Origin: Dipylidium caninum
Taxonomy: Eukaryota; Platyhelminthes; Cestoda; Cyclophyllidea; Dipylidiidae
Direction of reading: 5' to 3'
Assembly (NCBI GenBank): GCA_017562135.1
Contig: QEYB01000766.1
Location: forward strand, 496,001-560,000
DNA length: 64,000 nt
Shown: piece by piece, positions 38,772 through 50,322 of the stretch
Numbering within the stretch: position 1 is the first letter of the stretch
Layout: each line of letters opens with the position of its first letter
The notes under the pieces: model-generated
What the model saw: the letters and a program-made list of their open reading frames with translations, nothing else
Told to the model about the DNA's origin: nothing
Database searches by the model: none
Made by a program: the position numbers and the translations under genes

Positions 38772-39958
38772 TTAGAGGTACAGCTTGATTAGTTCATCAC
38801 TAACAGCAGAAGGTGTTAAGATTCCTAGATCTGTGACCAGAGATGTGATGTAGAGGGGGTTGGTATAATCAATTAATGGCATATATTTCTCCACCCTCTT
38901 GTCTCGATATCTTTCGACCTCAAGCCAAGGATCGTAACGGGGATCATTCAACACAAATTTTGGCTTTTGTGGTTTTTTACTCTCAAGTACTTTCGCCAGC
39001 TGTGAAGGGGGCCATTTCAATTCATCAGGGATGGAACTTTGGTCCAGAGGATATACACGAAGGAATTTGAAAGACTCAACGAGAATGTAGACAGGTTTCC
39101 CCATACTGTGAGCGATCATGGAAATTGAGCATGAGCCGAGCGCATTCAAAATGCCGCCACTTTCCACAACTGCTTCGGCTCCAAGAACGACTGCGTCGAT
39201 TTGAGGCATTAAGTAAGCCACAGCGGTGTCAGGAACAACAGAGCTCGAGACCCCACGTTTCCGCAATTCCTCAGCCGTGCGATCACCCGATGCACTTGGC
39301 ATACATCTAGTAACGTAGCAGTGTAGAGTACGACGGTTTGTTTCGTTATTGACTATGTACGATAGGGCTTCAATAACGGCACGGGACTTAGCATGTGTCA
39401 AAACATGAAAGTTGTTTTGGAAGAGGCGACTGGTATTTCGGGCAATAATAGTTCTATAGCTATTAATCTAAAGAAACGATCACGGTTTGATAGAGGAACT
39501 GTTTAAAATATGAATACAACAAGGCTATAAATAACGAGAAACAATAAGATCTAGTAGCTATAAAGAATTAAAAATACTTAATTCCAACCAAAAAATCCCC
39601 TACCGCTTTCTCATACAGACTACAATAAAAGACATACAGTACGAAAATACCTTGTTTAAAAAAAGATAGGCACGGTCCAGAAGGATTTTCCGGACTTCTC
39701 CAAAATCTCCAGGGTTATCCAAAACCGCGAGTGTGATGAAGCGTTGAAATATATCACAAGCAGATTTAACTGAACAGTTAGTCCTGTCAGTTTGCCTCAT
39801 CTTCTTTACAGCATCATTAACCATATCATCAAGCCCTTGTACGGTCCGTATACTACTGCTTTTCATGAGCATTATGAGAATTTCAATCGCAACAATAGCT
39901 TCTGACTTCCATTCTTTTCCTTGTTGCACATGTCTACAAATATCGCTCCAATATCCAT
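38772..39958 (-). CDS. EIF2B1: Translation initiation factor eIF2B subunit alpha
   Basis: Regulatory subunit of the eIF2 guanine-nucleotide exchange factor. The last exon, 38772-39467 (232 codons, in frame from ATTAATAGC), ends in TDLGILTPSAVSDELIKLYL, essentially the family C-terminus, and carries the VVLGAEAVVESGGI block. The preceding exon ends at 39651 (AAG|GTATTT) and encodes the helical N-terminal part (SEAIVAIEIL, TVQGLDDMV). A lysine-rich stretch between the VESFKF and PLIDYT blocks makes it about 25 residues longer than human. The start is unresolved: the ATG at 39956-39958 opens another frame. Either a 32-nt intron (39906-39937), a missing 5' exon, or a sequence error is needed. Confidence 0.9.
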
Positions 39959-40960
39959 AGTTGGATTGTATTCAAGCCCTCTGACCTCCGTAGCAGCCGG
40001 CTTCTCGGCGAGAGCCTCCACGGACATCACTCGAAAACGAACGGCTTGAAGTGCAGCAATGGACAATCGAGGTGCTTTACCTATGTAGTGGTACGATAAA
40101 ACATAAATTGTACCTCGGCGCATAATCAATTTTCACAGACACGCCATACAAAGTAAAAATGAAATCATTGAATTCACTGCATTTTGTGATCCCACAACCA
40201 AAGCACATAACTGTGAGCCTTATACTGAGAGCAATCAGCATATAACTGCATCTCCTTTATATGTACACCCCTATTTGTTGCCAATATATGCCCCATTTAT
40301 TCCACACAATGACAAAAATGTTTAGAACGTGGAGAGGATCCATGCAAATAGGTTTCATGAAAGTAGTAGAAAAGATAAATAGTGCAAAAATGCATCGACT
40401 GCGTGTAATTTCTCCTCAGTCGTGCAGAGAAAAATATGCGGAAAAGGGGGACATTTGATAGTTTTTTTACTAAAAGAGAGGTTGCACACGAAAATTACAT
40501 GTCACCGAGCCATGCATAAACTGCTGGATTTTTGCTTTCGTGTTGCCACAAGAAGAATAACCGGTCTTAAACTAGAGGAATTTAACGGGGTTAAAGTGGA
40601 CCGAGTTAAACCCGATCAGTAAGAGTTTGATCTAGAAAGAAATGTTTTGGATTCAGACAAGCTATTTAGGACGCGCAGAGCTTAACACCGCAGGGCTCCG
40701 AGGCCTTTTGCGTCTCTATCATCTGTGCTATGATATCCATTGTACAAATAGTTTCTGTGTGCTCTTATGTCTGGGACTATTGATTTTGAATGCCGATCTA
40801 TGGCTTTAACCCCTTTGCGCGACGTCTAAGGAAGCCTGGTATGTGTTTGACCCTCATAACGAGATAATATTATCCTCTTCCACTATAAGCCCTTAAATCG
40901 GTTTAGAGGTTTGCTAATTATGTCTTGAATTATTTATTCTCAATCATTAGGTGCCTCATC
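39959..40960. other. Divergent intergenic region between EIF2B1 and ADO
   Basis: About 1 kb separating two divergently oriented genes, so probably holds both promoters. An extra open frame on the minus strand runs from about 40129 and contains an ATG at 40025-40027, possibly EIF2B1 5' sequence. On the plus strand a T-rich ATTAG lies ten bases before the ADO start. Confidence 0.4.
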
Positions 40961-42424
40961 ATGACATCCAAGATCGCCAAGGTGGGCAATCTTGCCCTCC
41001 ACGTTTTTCGTTCTCACTCTCTGAACGCTGCTAATGGTGGTACTATGTTTTCTGCTGTTGCTTCCACCGCCTGTGACGACCCCGAGGCTTTAAAACACCT
41101 TCTCACCAGCGTGGCTGCTCTCACCCTTCACGATGTTGGTTTGCACTCACCCTTTACTTATACCGCACCACACCAATCCAGCGCCCCTGTCGCTTATATG
41201 CACATCACGGAGAATGAAGTTTTCTCTATGGGCATGTTCATTCTACGTCCCGGTTCCCGTATTCCTTTACATGGCCATCCTGGCATGTTCGGGGTAATTA
41301 GAGTGATGCAAGGCTCTATGCGTTGCCGTTCCTTCACACTTCTCCCTCCTGATGAGTTGGGAGTCGGTTCATCGTTACCTTCTTCAGAATCAAAAAATTA
41401 CGGCGGAAGCGAAGTTACATGGGGCCTGGCCGCTACTCCCGATCTAACAGTGGCCGAACCTCACGAAGACAGACTCTTAGGTACTTCTGATCTTGTGCCG
41501 TGCCTTCTCACTCCGCGAGTGGGTAATTTGCATGAACTTACTGCTGTGGAAGGGACCGTTGTCTTCCTTGACATCCTTTCGCCCCCCTACGATCATGACT
41601 TGGGGACTCGGGAGTGTCTTTTCTATCGGGAAATTGAACTCCCAAGCCCGGATGAGGTGGGTAGTGTTCTAAGTACTCCATAAGGCGCATTAGTTTTAAG
41701 TAACGCTTATTTTTAATAATAGGGGGGGGGGGGGTTTAATATCCATCGGACTGTGTTTTTCTCTTGTTTTTGTGATATCCTAAAAGTTTGGAATAATTCT
41801 TACAGACACTACCCCTCGAAATTCCTAGACTTTACACTGAAATACGTCATGGCTTCGAATGGATGATCCTTTATAGCGATTCCACTTTAAAATGTTATCA
41901 TGGAAGTACTTCCTTTTTCTTTCGCATCTTGGATACTGTTTTTCTGAATTTAATCGTCAAAAGGTGTTATTTCCTTCAGTAACGCTCAAATTAATGAGTT
42001 TATCGCTAAATTGTTGTCATGTTTTAAACCGTCGTATATTTTGCCTCCAATATTTTAATACCATGTGATGACCCTGTCGAAATTTCTGTAACTAGTCGTA
42101 TCTATTTTCCCCAACTTTGGATCTTCATCCAGCACATAAAGATTTTTGTCTGGTGGAGTCGAGTATCGTCACTCTGTAATAACTTGCCGTATTTTTATGT
42201 GGGGATTAGGAAAGATATTAAATCGACAAAAAGGTTATGATCAAATTACCTAGTACCCATGAAGGTCTTAGTTTAAAAATGCTTCTAAGTCATTCACTAT
42301 TCCATTGTAGCCGGCATCGGATTCGGGGAAGCAGGGACTGCGTCGTGTCTATTTGGCCGAAATCAATCAGCCCAAGGACTATTGGTGTGATCTTTTGCCC
42401 TATCAAGGACCACCATTTGGTTAA
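40961..42424 (+). CDS. ADO: 2-aminoethanethiol (cysteamine) / N-terminal cysteine dioxygenase
   Basis: Non-haem iron thiol dioxygenase that oxidises cysteamine and N-terminal cysteines using O2; in mammals and plants it marks proteins for N-degron turnover. Exon 1 is 40961-41656 (GAG|GTGGGT), exon 2 is 42311-42424, both phase 0, 269 residues against 270 in human. If the intron were not removed, translation would stop after SVLSTP and lose the conserved C-terminus (RRVYLAEINQPKDYWC). Iron ligands H104 and H106 (LHGHPGM) and H191 (NLHEL) are present. The cysteine of the reported human Cys220-Tyr222 cross-link is C219, but the tyrosine position is F221 (ECLFYR). A mid-protein Ser/Pro loop at about 128-165 is lineage-variable. 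Confidence 0.93.
41657..42310 (+). other. ADO intron with a 13-G run
   Basis: GTGGGT to TTGTAG, phase 0. It includes 13 consecutive Gs at 41722-41734; otherwise nothing recognised. Confidence 0.8.
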
Positions 42425-43427
42425 GTCGGTCTTCAAACGTGTCACCAGTGGTTCTTACGTATGTTTATGAAATATGAAATACCCCCTCCCCGCCACCTCG
42501 CCCTATTCCCTTCGTCACACTTCTCCAATGCGTCCTTGTATATCTGGAAGTGATTAGGCCCATTTATATCGTTAATTTCCGCACGTGTTGGAATCTCTTT
42601 TATATAATTGGCAATTCATTTAGTCTGATTATGTTGGCCGTAACTTGAGTTGCCTTGGCCAACCTTTCATTTGCATAAAAGAAGCTTACTTGAAGGAGTA
42701 GTTGGGCATTTTGTAAAACATGATTGTCAACTCATACATCCAGCAAAAAGGCAAACAATTCTGTGCAATGTATGCTGTTGCTCCCAACTTCTTTTCATTC
42801 TTATCGAATAATAGGCGGTCTTCAATGAAGTTTAATGATCTTCCTTGCCCTTATGTAGATGATGTTCCTGAGAACTGCGGGTGAGATTTCGACCCAGATG
42901 TGTGAAGAACGCAAAGTTGATTTTCTAGTTTGGGTTTCCTTGTGTTGGACTGATTCGGCTGATGGGAATAATAAAATACTCGAGCGTCAATTCATGGAGT
43001 TCATCCTTTACATTTACCTACTCATTCGTCCACTTCTGCTTGACCTCACTGGTTCGGTCAATCAAATCCTCTAGTTATTTTTTCATTTATCCACTCACTA
43101 AAATGTCTGCTTTGATAACAAATGTGTTGACGTGGAGTGCTAGCATTTTGGATTCTGGTTGGAGGGAATTTTGCGCTGTTCAGTGGATAATTCTTGTAGT
43201 GGCATGTCAAAAGTCCATTAGCCTCGAGGGTGGCCCGTTAATTTATACGCTAAAGCTGGCCCGTCCCCTTTCCATATCAGTCCCTCGTCGGCTCGGGAGA
43301 CGCTGCCGGGGCCATCACTCCGCAGGTCTGGTGAGCGTCACCACTAGGTAAACTTCGAAGCAATAAGAATTTTTCTTACTGAACGAAAAACCTCTTTATT
43401 AAACTAGTCCAAGGTTTTAGTTAGCGA
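42425..43427. other. Intergenic region between ADO and mariner copy B
   Basis: No gene recognised. AATAAA at 42970-42975 is a possible but distant ADO poly(A) signal. Open frames at 42859-43351 show no family features. Confidence 0.5.
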
Positions 43428-44410
43428 AACTATTGCCATCACTTCTTAACACCCTTTGTAGGGTTAAGACAGTTGCTCGATCCCTCTTTTCAAATGAAAA
43501 ACTTTCCCAAGCCGCTTTCACTTCGTCAACATAGTTGAGATCTTCACCTCTTAATGTGTGCTCCAACGATCCGAAAAGGCGGTAATCCGACAGCACGAGA
43601 TCTGGTGAATAAGGTGGACGGGGCAAAAGTCCCGATTCAAACTCCCCAATTATTTACCCTGTTATTTTTGCGGCATGACGCCGAGCGTTATCGTGTAGAG
43701 AGGGCTTCTGTAGCGGTCCGACCTGCTTCAGGTGATTCACAGTTTGAGCTTCCACCAAAATCCCTCCACCCACAGACGGGGATCTCCTTCACTGCTAGTG
43801 GTGATTTAGACGTAAGAATAAGCGCTTCACTGATGGGGAGCCACTGTTCTTCCGTAGAAGGTTATTGCGTGGCACCCACTTCTCGTCCCCAGTTGCATTC
43901 TGCGAGATCACAACTGTTCCATGCTGAGGCGAGAGGGAGAGGCGCAGACTGTGCTGCGTTCATCGAGTGCTGCCGTTGTCAAGTCATGAGGAACCCGACC
44001 GCCTTGTCTGTACACTTCTCCTATGCGATGAAGATGATCCCCACCTGGAGACCATGGACAGCCGAATCTTTAGCCACAATTCCCTGATATCGTTCAACAT
44101 CCTCGCGACCCCTACTTCCATTTTTAAACTTTTTAAGCCGCCTGTGAGCCTTGTTTAGTCTTAGAACATCGCCGGGAGTGTAGTCGTCTTTCTTTTTCAC
44201 TGCTTCGTCTGCCTTCAATCCGTGATCGAAAAAAAGGACATGTAATGACGCCAATGTCCTTCTTCCTTGTCGGCCTGGATGTCTTTCCTCCTCACTAGAA
44301 GAAGAATATTTGTCCGAAGAATAAAATTTGCAACCAAACTTGGTTGTAGCACAAAGGCTTGGATGTTTATTGGACCGTGTTTCCCCACAAATTGGATGTG
44401 AATAAGCACA
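43417..44410 (-). mobile_element. Mariner-type element, copy B (defective)
   Basis: Near-identical partner of 23867-24850 over about 980 nt. Its minus-strand 3' part, 43417-43626, is an open frame with [20 protein letters not shown] and a terminal GNSFAN then stop, followed by AATAAA within about 20 nt. Upstream the frame is broken, though TGDEKWV (about 43885-43905) and [10 protein letters not shown] (about 43665-43695) can be read. It has the DD34D-type spacing style of mariner transposases. Shared sequence ends at AATAAGCACA in both copies; inverted repeats and TA target duplication were not found. Confidence 0.8.
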
Positions 44411-45753
44411 TCGAGAGAGTTGTGACTACTCTCCGCGTTATATGGTACGATTGAGACAGACAAGCATTCAAATTAAGGACACAGATGAAACAATATCGGT
44501 CTACCTGCATCGGAGTCCACTTATGCTCGAAAGATAATAATCCTGTCCGATACGCGGAAAGGGCTGACATCTGCTCGACTTAGCCGAAGGAATTTGCTTC
44601 AGGCGATCAGAGACGCCAATACCCAAATTTATCTAAATCGCAGTTCTTCACGTGTGCTCTTTCAACCAATAAGGCGGAGAGATTCCGAAAAAGGAAATAA
44701 CTCGCGGAAGTTCGCACATCAGTCAGGTAGTCTTAATTCTGGTCTGTCACATGACTAAATCTTGCGTTCGAATTACTTCGCGGTTCGCCAACCAAACACC
44801 AGAATTAGATGGGAAGATCTTGACTTACTGACACCAGCCAAACAGTCGTGCTGCCACGAGTTTGGTAGAAATTGAAAACTGGTCAGGTTTTAATAGAATT
44901 TGGGCTGGGAATTCAGTAGTCATCGTTAAAAAAGCCCCGCCTAGACAGCCGGTACGAAAGAACGAAGTGGCAGATGTCCCTAATTTCAATTGAGATTAAT
45001 GTGGAGATAACAATTTGGTAGAATGTAAAAATAGAACGTGTCAGGTGCAGTGCCGTAGCATTAATCGTCTGCAAAAAAAGGCGCGTTGAGACAGTAGGTA
45101 AGTAAGTTGGGGTCATATTTTTGTAAGCACAAAAGAAAAACTTGCGAACTCGGGACCCCCACCACCGTCGATTGACATGAGCTCGAGAGAGGCGATTGCA
45201 CCATACAAACCGCTGTCCCCCTCACTAAGTGCCAATCAGAGATGATTAACTCGTCTAAGCCCTACTGAATGGGTGCTCACAAGACACAAATACGGGTTGA
45301 GCAGAGACAGGACGAGCTGGAGCAGTGGATTTCAATGGGAATGAGGCCGAGCAGAAAAGCAGCCCTCGAGAACATCAAAGTAAAGCCGGCCCGAAACCTA
45401 CCCTCATGATCAGGCCAGGAAAGCATTAGTGGTGCCATGGCACTGGTGCAAGTAATGAGCCGGATGCTAGAATCGAAATCAACGGAGTATAACCAGAGAA
45501 AAGATGCGAAATCTTTAGTCCTCTTAGGAAAAAATATTGGCCGAAATTGAGCTTATATGTACAGAGGTCGAGATGTCCAACGTTTAATAAGGTTGATCTT
45601 TCATGCCTAGAAGGAGCTTTCTGAAACACCGCTCAATCGGCTGATATAAGCTGAAGCGACTGGTTCACAGTAGATCAAAGTTAACATAGAGAAAACACAA
45701 AACATACAAATCAAGGTGCCCGCAAATAAAAAAGCGAGAGTATATTAGACTTC
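44411..45753. other. Intergenic region, no gene recognised
   Basis: Between mariner copy B and the PCF11 3' end. Only short frames of low information; no RNA gene found by eye. Confidence 0.5.
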
Positions 45754-45759
45754 TTTATT
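45754..45759 (-). terminator. Poly(A) signal of PCF11
   Basis: AATAAA on the minus strand about 160 nt after the PCF11 stop. Confidence 0.6.
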
Positions 45760-45920
45760 TCAAAATTGCAATTAGTTAAGAAATTTTCAGAACATTCAGA
45801 TACATTGCGAAATTCAATACATTTCACACCAAACTATGTTCAAATTTTGCCTTCAAATGCAACAGTAGCTTCGCGTATGTACAAATTCGCAGTCTACACA
45901 GTTTTTACGCCCCTTTTACG

Positions 45921-48900
45921 CTAAGGAAGTGCCGCCTTGCCTCCTAAGACTGCCTGTAAGGCCGCCAACGGGTTTGAGGAGACACTAGCGGGTGTTACCA
46001 GGGGATCACCATCACCAACACCATCACCACCGTCACCGCCTTCCAACCCCCCAGTGGTCACATCATCGTAGTTATCGATACCCAAACTAGCCGGGGGCGA
46101 TAGACCGGGAATATTAACCACCGGCGAACTATCTTCACCCAACTTCGGTTCTAGCACCTCTCGGTTCATTTCACACTCAGTAGGAACCAATGGGATGCTC
46201 GACGGTGGCAGCAGCAGCGACAGTGTGGCTGGCTCCCCTTTCGCTCTGTCCGCTTCTGTTGCCTCCTCCTCTTCCCGTTTCAAATCCACAGCCTCGCTTA
46301 GCACTTGGCTTGACGAAGATAAGAGACGATCTGATTCGTTGCAAGAGGAAAAATTCAATGTATCTGTGCTATTTTTTGTTTCTATTATTTGGGGCTCGGA
46401 TTTTATCAGTACAGAGAGCTGCGAAGCAGAAGGCGCAGGACTCACGGAACCTAGCGCCTCATCATGCTCTTCCTTTTGTTGGTTCTCCAGCTCTGCCTTT
46501 TTCAACATGCCTTGAGACATCGAACTGATCGTAACCGGTGCTGCAGTCTCCACCTAATCGAAAAGGAACACATGAGGAGGTCCCGATATTCCACTCTCTT
46601 CTTAAGAAAGTAGTCGGAACATACCGGAAACTGCTTCCCGGCATCCTCCAAGCATATAGGATGATACGCCTTCCCATTCTCGATGATGGCACCCATAAGC
46701 ATCCACTCCCCTTCATCGCGGTCGAACACTTTGTCGAATTTATAGCAACACACAGCACATTCCTGTCAAAAAAGGTTTCCGGCAATTTACAGCCTCGAGA
46801 TACCCGTGCTTTTAAACAACAGGTCAAAGGAATTAAAGAAGTAAAGTAAAAAAGCACATACGTTGAGCTTTTCGTCCGCAAAAGATGGGCATCTCGCCTC
46901 TTCCTCCACAGTGCTAGCCGAAAACTGGGGTGCCCCTTCATTAGTCATTTCACTAAGCAACCAGCAGCTAGAATCCTGGTAAAATGTCCTGCTTCGATGC
47001 TCATGATGTTCAGCAGAATTTTTCATATAGTGGTAATCCAAATGATTAACAAAATCCGAAGATGTTTCGCTCTCGAAGCGTACCCCGCATTGAACACACT
47101 GAAAACCACTGTATAGAGAATCAATTTCAGGAATAAATGGATGGCGAAACTTCTCCCAATTGTACTCTTTTAAACTTGGTAGGGAATCCGGTTTCGAAAC
47201 AATTCCTGCGGCAATGAGCTTCTTCAAAAGCTCCTGAACATTAATAGGAGGGGTTGGAACAGCGGAAGAAGTTGTGCCTTCCTTAGGAACTCCAGAATTC
47301 CTGTCTTGAACTCGTTTCTCTTCCGATTGGGTTGGCTTCTGAAAAGGTTGTGTCTGACGACTACGAGGATGCACGGCACCTTGATGTTCTGTACGGACGG
47401 GATCCGAACGGCCTTCTGTTTGACGCTCCAACTCTACCAAAGGATTGCGAGGTGCCAAATGAAGACTGCCAGGTGAACCGAATAAGCCTCGGTAGGCCCA
47501 ATCAAGGATCTTTTGAGGAATTGCAGGGAGAACGTTTACGTCCTGAGGAAAATCACATGCATACATAACCGACACCGTTTGGTGGTCAATATTTATGGTC
47601 GCGTAATGTGAATTAAAAGGAATTGTGTGAGGTCGACCGTCAATGACGAGCTCGTGCCCAGGACCTCCCAGATAAGCTATTCTTTCACGCCCTGCTGCTC
47701 TTATTCTTGTATAGCCCGTGCCAGGGATTACAAAACGCTGATGGTCGATGATGAAAGCTAGGCTGTCGCAACGGAAACGTACAGCATGAACTTGATCTTC
47801 CACCTCAATTAAGGGCTGAACACGATCCAACAGCAAACGATATTGTCGACCGTCCACGGTTATCTGCCGTGCCGTTTTCGGATTAGAGACACGAGACAGC
47901 ATTCGAGGATCTATGCCGATATTAATCATGTCAGAAAGGCCATCAATTTCCACACTCCACATAGGCCCCCGGATGGGTGGAACGTTATGAGGACGATTAT
48001 GTGCCGGTAGTGGTGGTAGAGGATGCGGATGTTCCGGACTTCCTCGATGAGGAAGCATCTGAGGACCGACTCGGTGAAAGTGAGGAGGAATTCCATGTAT
48101 TGGTGGGCGCGGGTGTAATGGTGGTGGGTTTCTATGCGAAAGACACTCAGCTGAGGCGATACGAGGCAAGTGCACAGATTCACCCGTGGGGTGAACTATA
48201 GGGTGAGGACTTGAAGGTGGCATATGAGGACCACCACGAGGCATAGATGGAGGTGGTGCCCCACCAACACGCATGTCAATGTCCTGATGTTTGGCATAAT
48301 CCTGACGAATCGGCGATGATGGTCGAGCACCCGCTACAGAACGCATATCGCGGTCTTTTACGCTAAACAGGGTCCGCGGCTTTTTAGATGCCTGCCTTTC
48401 CACCTCTTCTTCAACTTTTCCGTGTCTTCGAGCAATGGACTCCATTTTCCGATTGCCATCGCGATCGATAAGAAAATGACCATCATTCGGATCAGATTGG
48501 GGAGATTTTCGTCTTTTGTTACGGCGAGGATCCCGGCCTTCTGCAATCACTGCTTCAGTGACGGGGATACTTAGCTGACTGGTAGCAACCGGAAGTGGCT
48601 TATCGACAATTTTTGTCGGCGAAATTTTCGGCACGGAGGGAATACGATTTACAGCTTGAGTCTCATCCTTAGGGATGAGAGGCCAGGCGGGATCGTGTTC
48701 ACGAACTTTGACATCGAGGTTCCGCATCTTCGAGAAAGGAAATATATCTTTCCAAGTGGTTCGAAGATTAAAAAGGCGTTTTCTTGTCGCTTCATCACGG
48801 ATCTGAGAGTGAGAATAAACTAAATAGACAGGTACCATCTGAAACGAATGCACAAATAGTGGCACAATTGCATCCGTGAACAATTTGCGATACGGAACAT

Positions 48901-49283
48901 CAACGTTTTTCACAATTGAGTCAATCACATACAAACCAAGCAATTTATAATTTGCCGGAATCTAAAATTGGATGAACAAGAAATATCGGGGGACAGCAGT
49001 AATAACAACCAGGGCACAACGAAATAATAAGTGCCATTTGGTTATGAAAAGAACCCAAACCATTGTAAAAGGGAAAATTTGAGGGACAAGAGGCAAGAAA
49101 TCATCCGCCTACCTCGTATACATGGCGGACAGTGGCCTCCACAACGCTTTGTGAAAACCCCGGAATGTGGGCATGATCTCGAGCCAAGAATGTCAACTTG
49201 TTGATTTTATTTTTATCGTTCTCCATCAGGCATCCTAAGCCCTGACGGAACTGTCTCAGAACTTCCTGCGCCTCGGAAAGCAT
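45921..49283 (-). CDS. PCF11: Pre-mRNA cleavage complex II protein Pcf11
   Basis: Nuclear scaffold that binds the RNA polymerase II CTD and couples 3'-end cleavage to termination. Minus-strand exons: 49113-49283, 48836-48961, 46862-48802, 46625-46762, 45921-46553, all phase 0, about 1002 residues. The N-terminal CTD-interaction domain (about 1-120) contains LGLYVIDSIVKNV. A long Pro/His-rich linker follows, then a conserved beta-rich block with GHELVIDGRPHTIPF (about residues 470-500). Two zinc-finger regions: FQCVQCGVRF with NHLDYHY, and ECAVCCYKFD with GKAYHPICLED, which is split by introns as an own exon. The tail is acidic with a GDGGDGVGDGD run. A 33-nt intron sits in the CID. Divergent from the zinc transporter. 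Confidence 0.93.
48803..48835 (-). other. 33-nt in-frame micro-intron in PCF11
   Basis: GTACCT to CTCTCAG on the minus strand with a clear pyrimidine tract. It has no stop and is a multiple of three, so a naive ORF reads through it, adding eleven residues between FQM and IRDEAT in the CID, where other Pcf11 proteins have none. Confidence 0.7.
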
Positions 49284-50224
49284 ATATACAAACAGCGTTG
49301 TAAGTGGCGGCCTTTCCTCTCGAAACAATAAAACAATTTTTGTTTTGCATGTAAATAGGTGCTGGTTAGGTAAATTCCAAAGATTATGAGCTTAATTTGG
49401 CATTTTTATCCGTCATGTTCTGCATAGGCACCGTTAGGCAAAAGGAATATGTGCAATGCAGTCAGCTCCCCGACGAAAGTTATTACAGAACCGTAGAAGC
49501 ATGACGCATAATGGTGTTCACCTATATGTGTGTCGGTTGAAAACGATTCAGTTGCCCTTTTCACACATAATCACGATCTGACATCATTAACTATCCTAAA
49601 CTATATATGTTACACAAATAACTAACCAAGCTTTTCGTTTTAGTATTCCCGCAATTGTTATTAACCAATGAACCGACGTCATCAATAAGAGTACTTATCC
49701 GCATCTGCAAGTGGCCTTATCTTTGGAAATGAATGGGTTTTTCTCGCCTTTGGACATTATTACCTAAGGAACTTTCCAAAAGCATAAGTTTTGAAATCTC
49801 CCGAATCGGGCAATTATGTCCCACAAATCTGTGGGCGAAGGTAAGAATATGGTATTTTTATCCCTATTCTGCCAAAACACGGAGGTTGTAGAAGGCGCAA
49901 GAAGTGCGATTTCCACTTCTGCACCAAGACAATCGATGTACTTCACTGGCCACTCTCGCCAATAGTAGCTTTGGTCCATATCTACCTTTCAATAATTTAC
50001 TATTTTACACTATTTCGTTTAAAATCAGTTCATACGTGTTATTTAGCGAATACCGTTTGGACAATCTACAATTTGCCCGGTGTGGTAAGAGCTTTGTCTA
50101 AAAATGCTAATTGCGATCAAAATAAGTACATCCTTTCCCCTTGGCAGAGAGCAGAGGATCATAAGGTACCAATTTATTTGCCCAAACTTTGACGTTTAAA
50201 ATTTATTTTCACCACTTCCATTAG
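49284..50224. other. Divergent region upstream of PCF11, possible small ORF
   Basis: Probably contains the PCF11 promoter. On the minus strand 49764-49979 is an ATG-initiated, tryptophan-rich 71-codon frame with no recognised family. On the plus strand a strong donor-like CGGTGTG|GTAAGA at 50086 closes an open frame whose phase matches the exon at 50225. Confidence 0.35.
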
Positions 50225-50322
50225 CCGCACCTCGTAGTTTCCAATTGCCTCCACCATTGAGTGTCAGCGACCCGGATGTTCACATTGACCTATTATTCGC
50301 CAATCAACGCCTACGGTCGCAG
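50225..50322 (+). other. Putative orphan exon
   Basis: A good acceptor (CACTTCCATTAG) and donor-like CAG|GTGCCA bracket a stretch open in one frame only, encoding LPPPLSVSDPDVHIDLLF and neighbouring residues. GC content is higher than its flanks. It could be a 5' exon of the zinc transporter, but its 3' phase (0) does not fit the next identified exon (needs phase 1), so an exon is missing or it belongs elsewhere. Confidence 0.35.

Noticed and set aside
41657..41683. ADO ending as a single exon at SVLSTP
   Set aside because: A GAG|GTGGGT donor and a phase-matched exon at 42311 restore the conserved C-terminus and the family length.
48836..48943. PCF11 starting at the internal ATG near 48943
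   Set aside because: This methionine is inside the CID; the upstream exon 49113-49283 supplies the first helices in phase.
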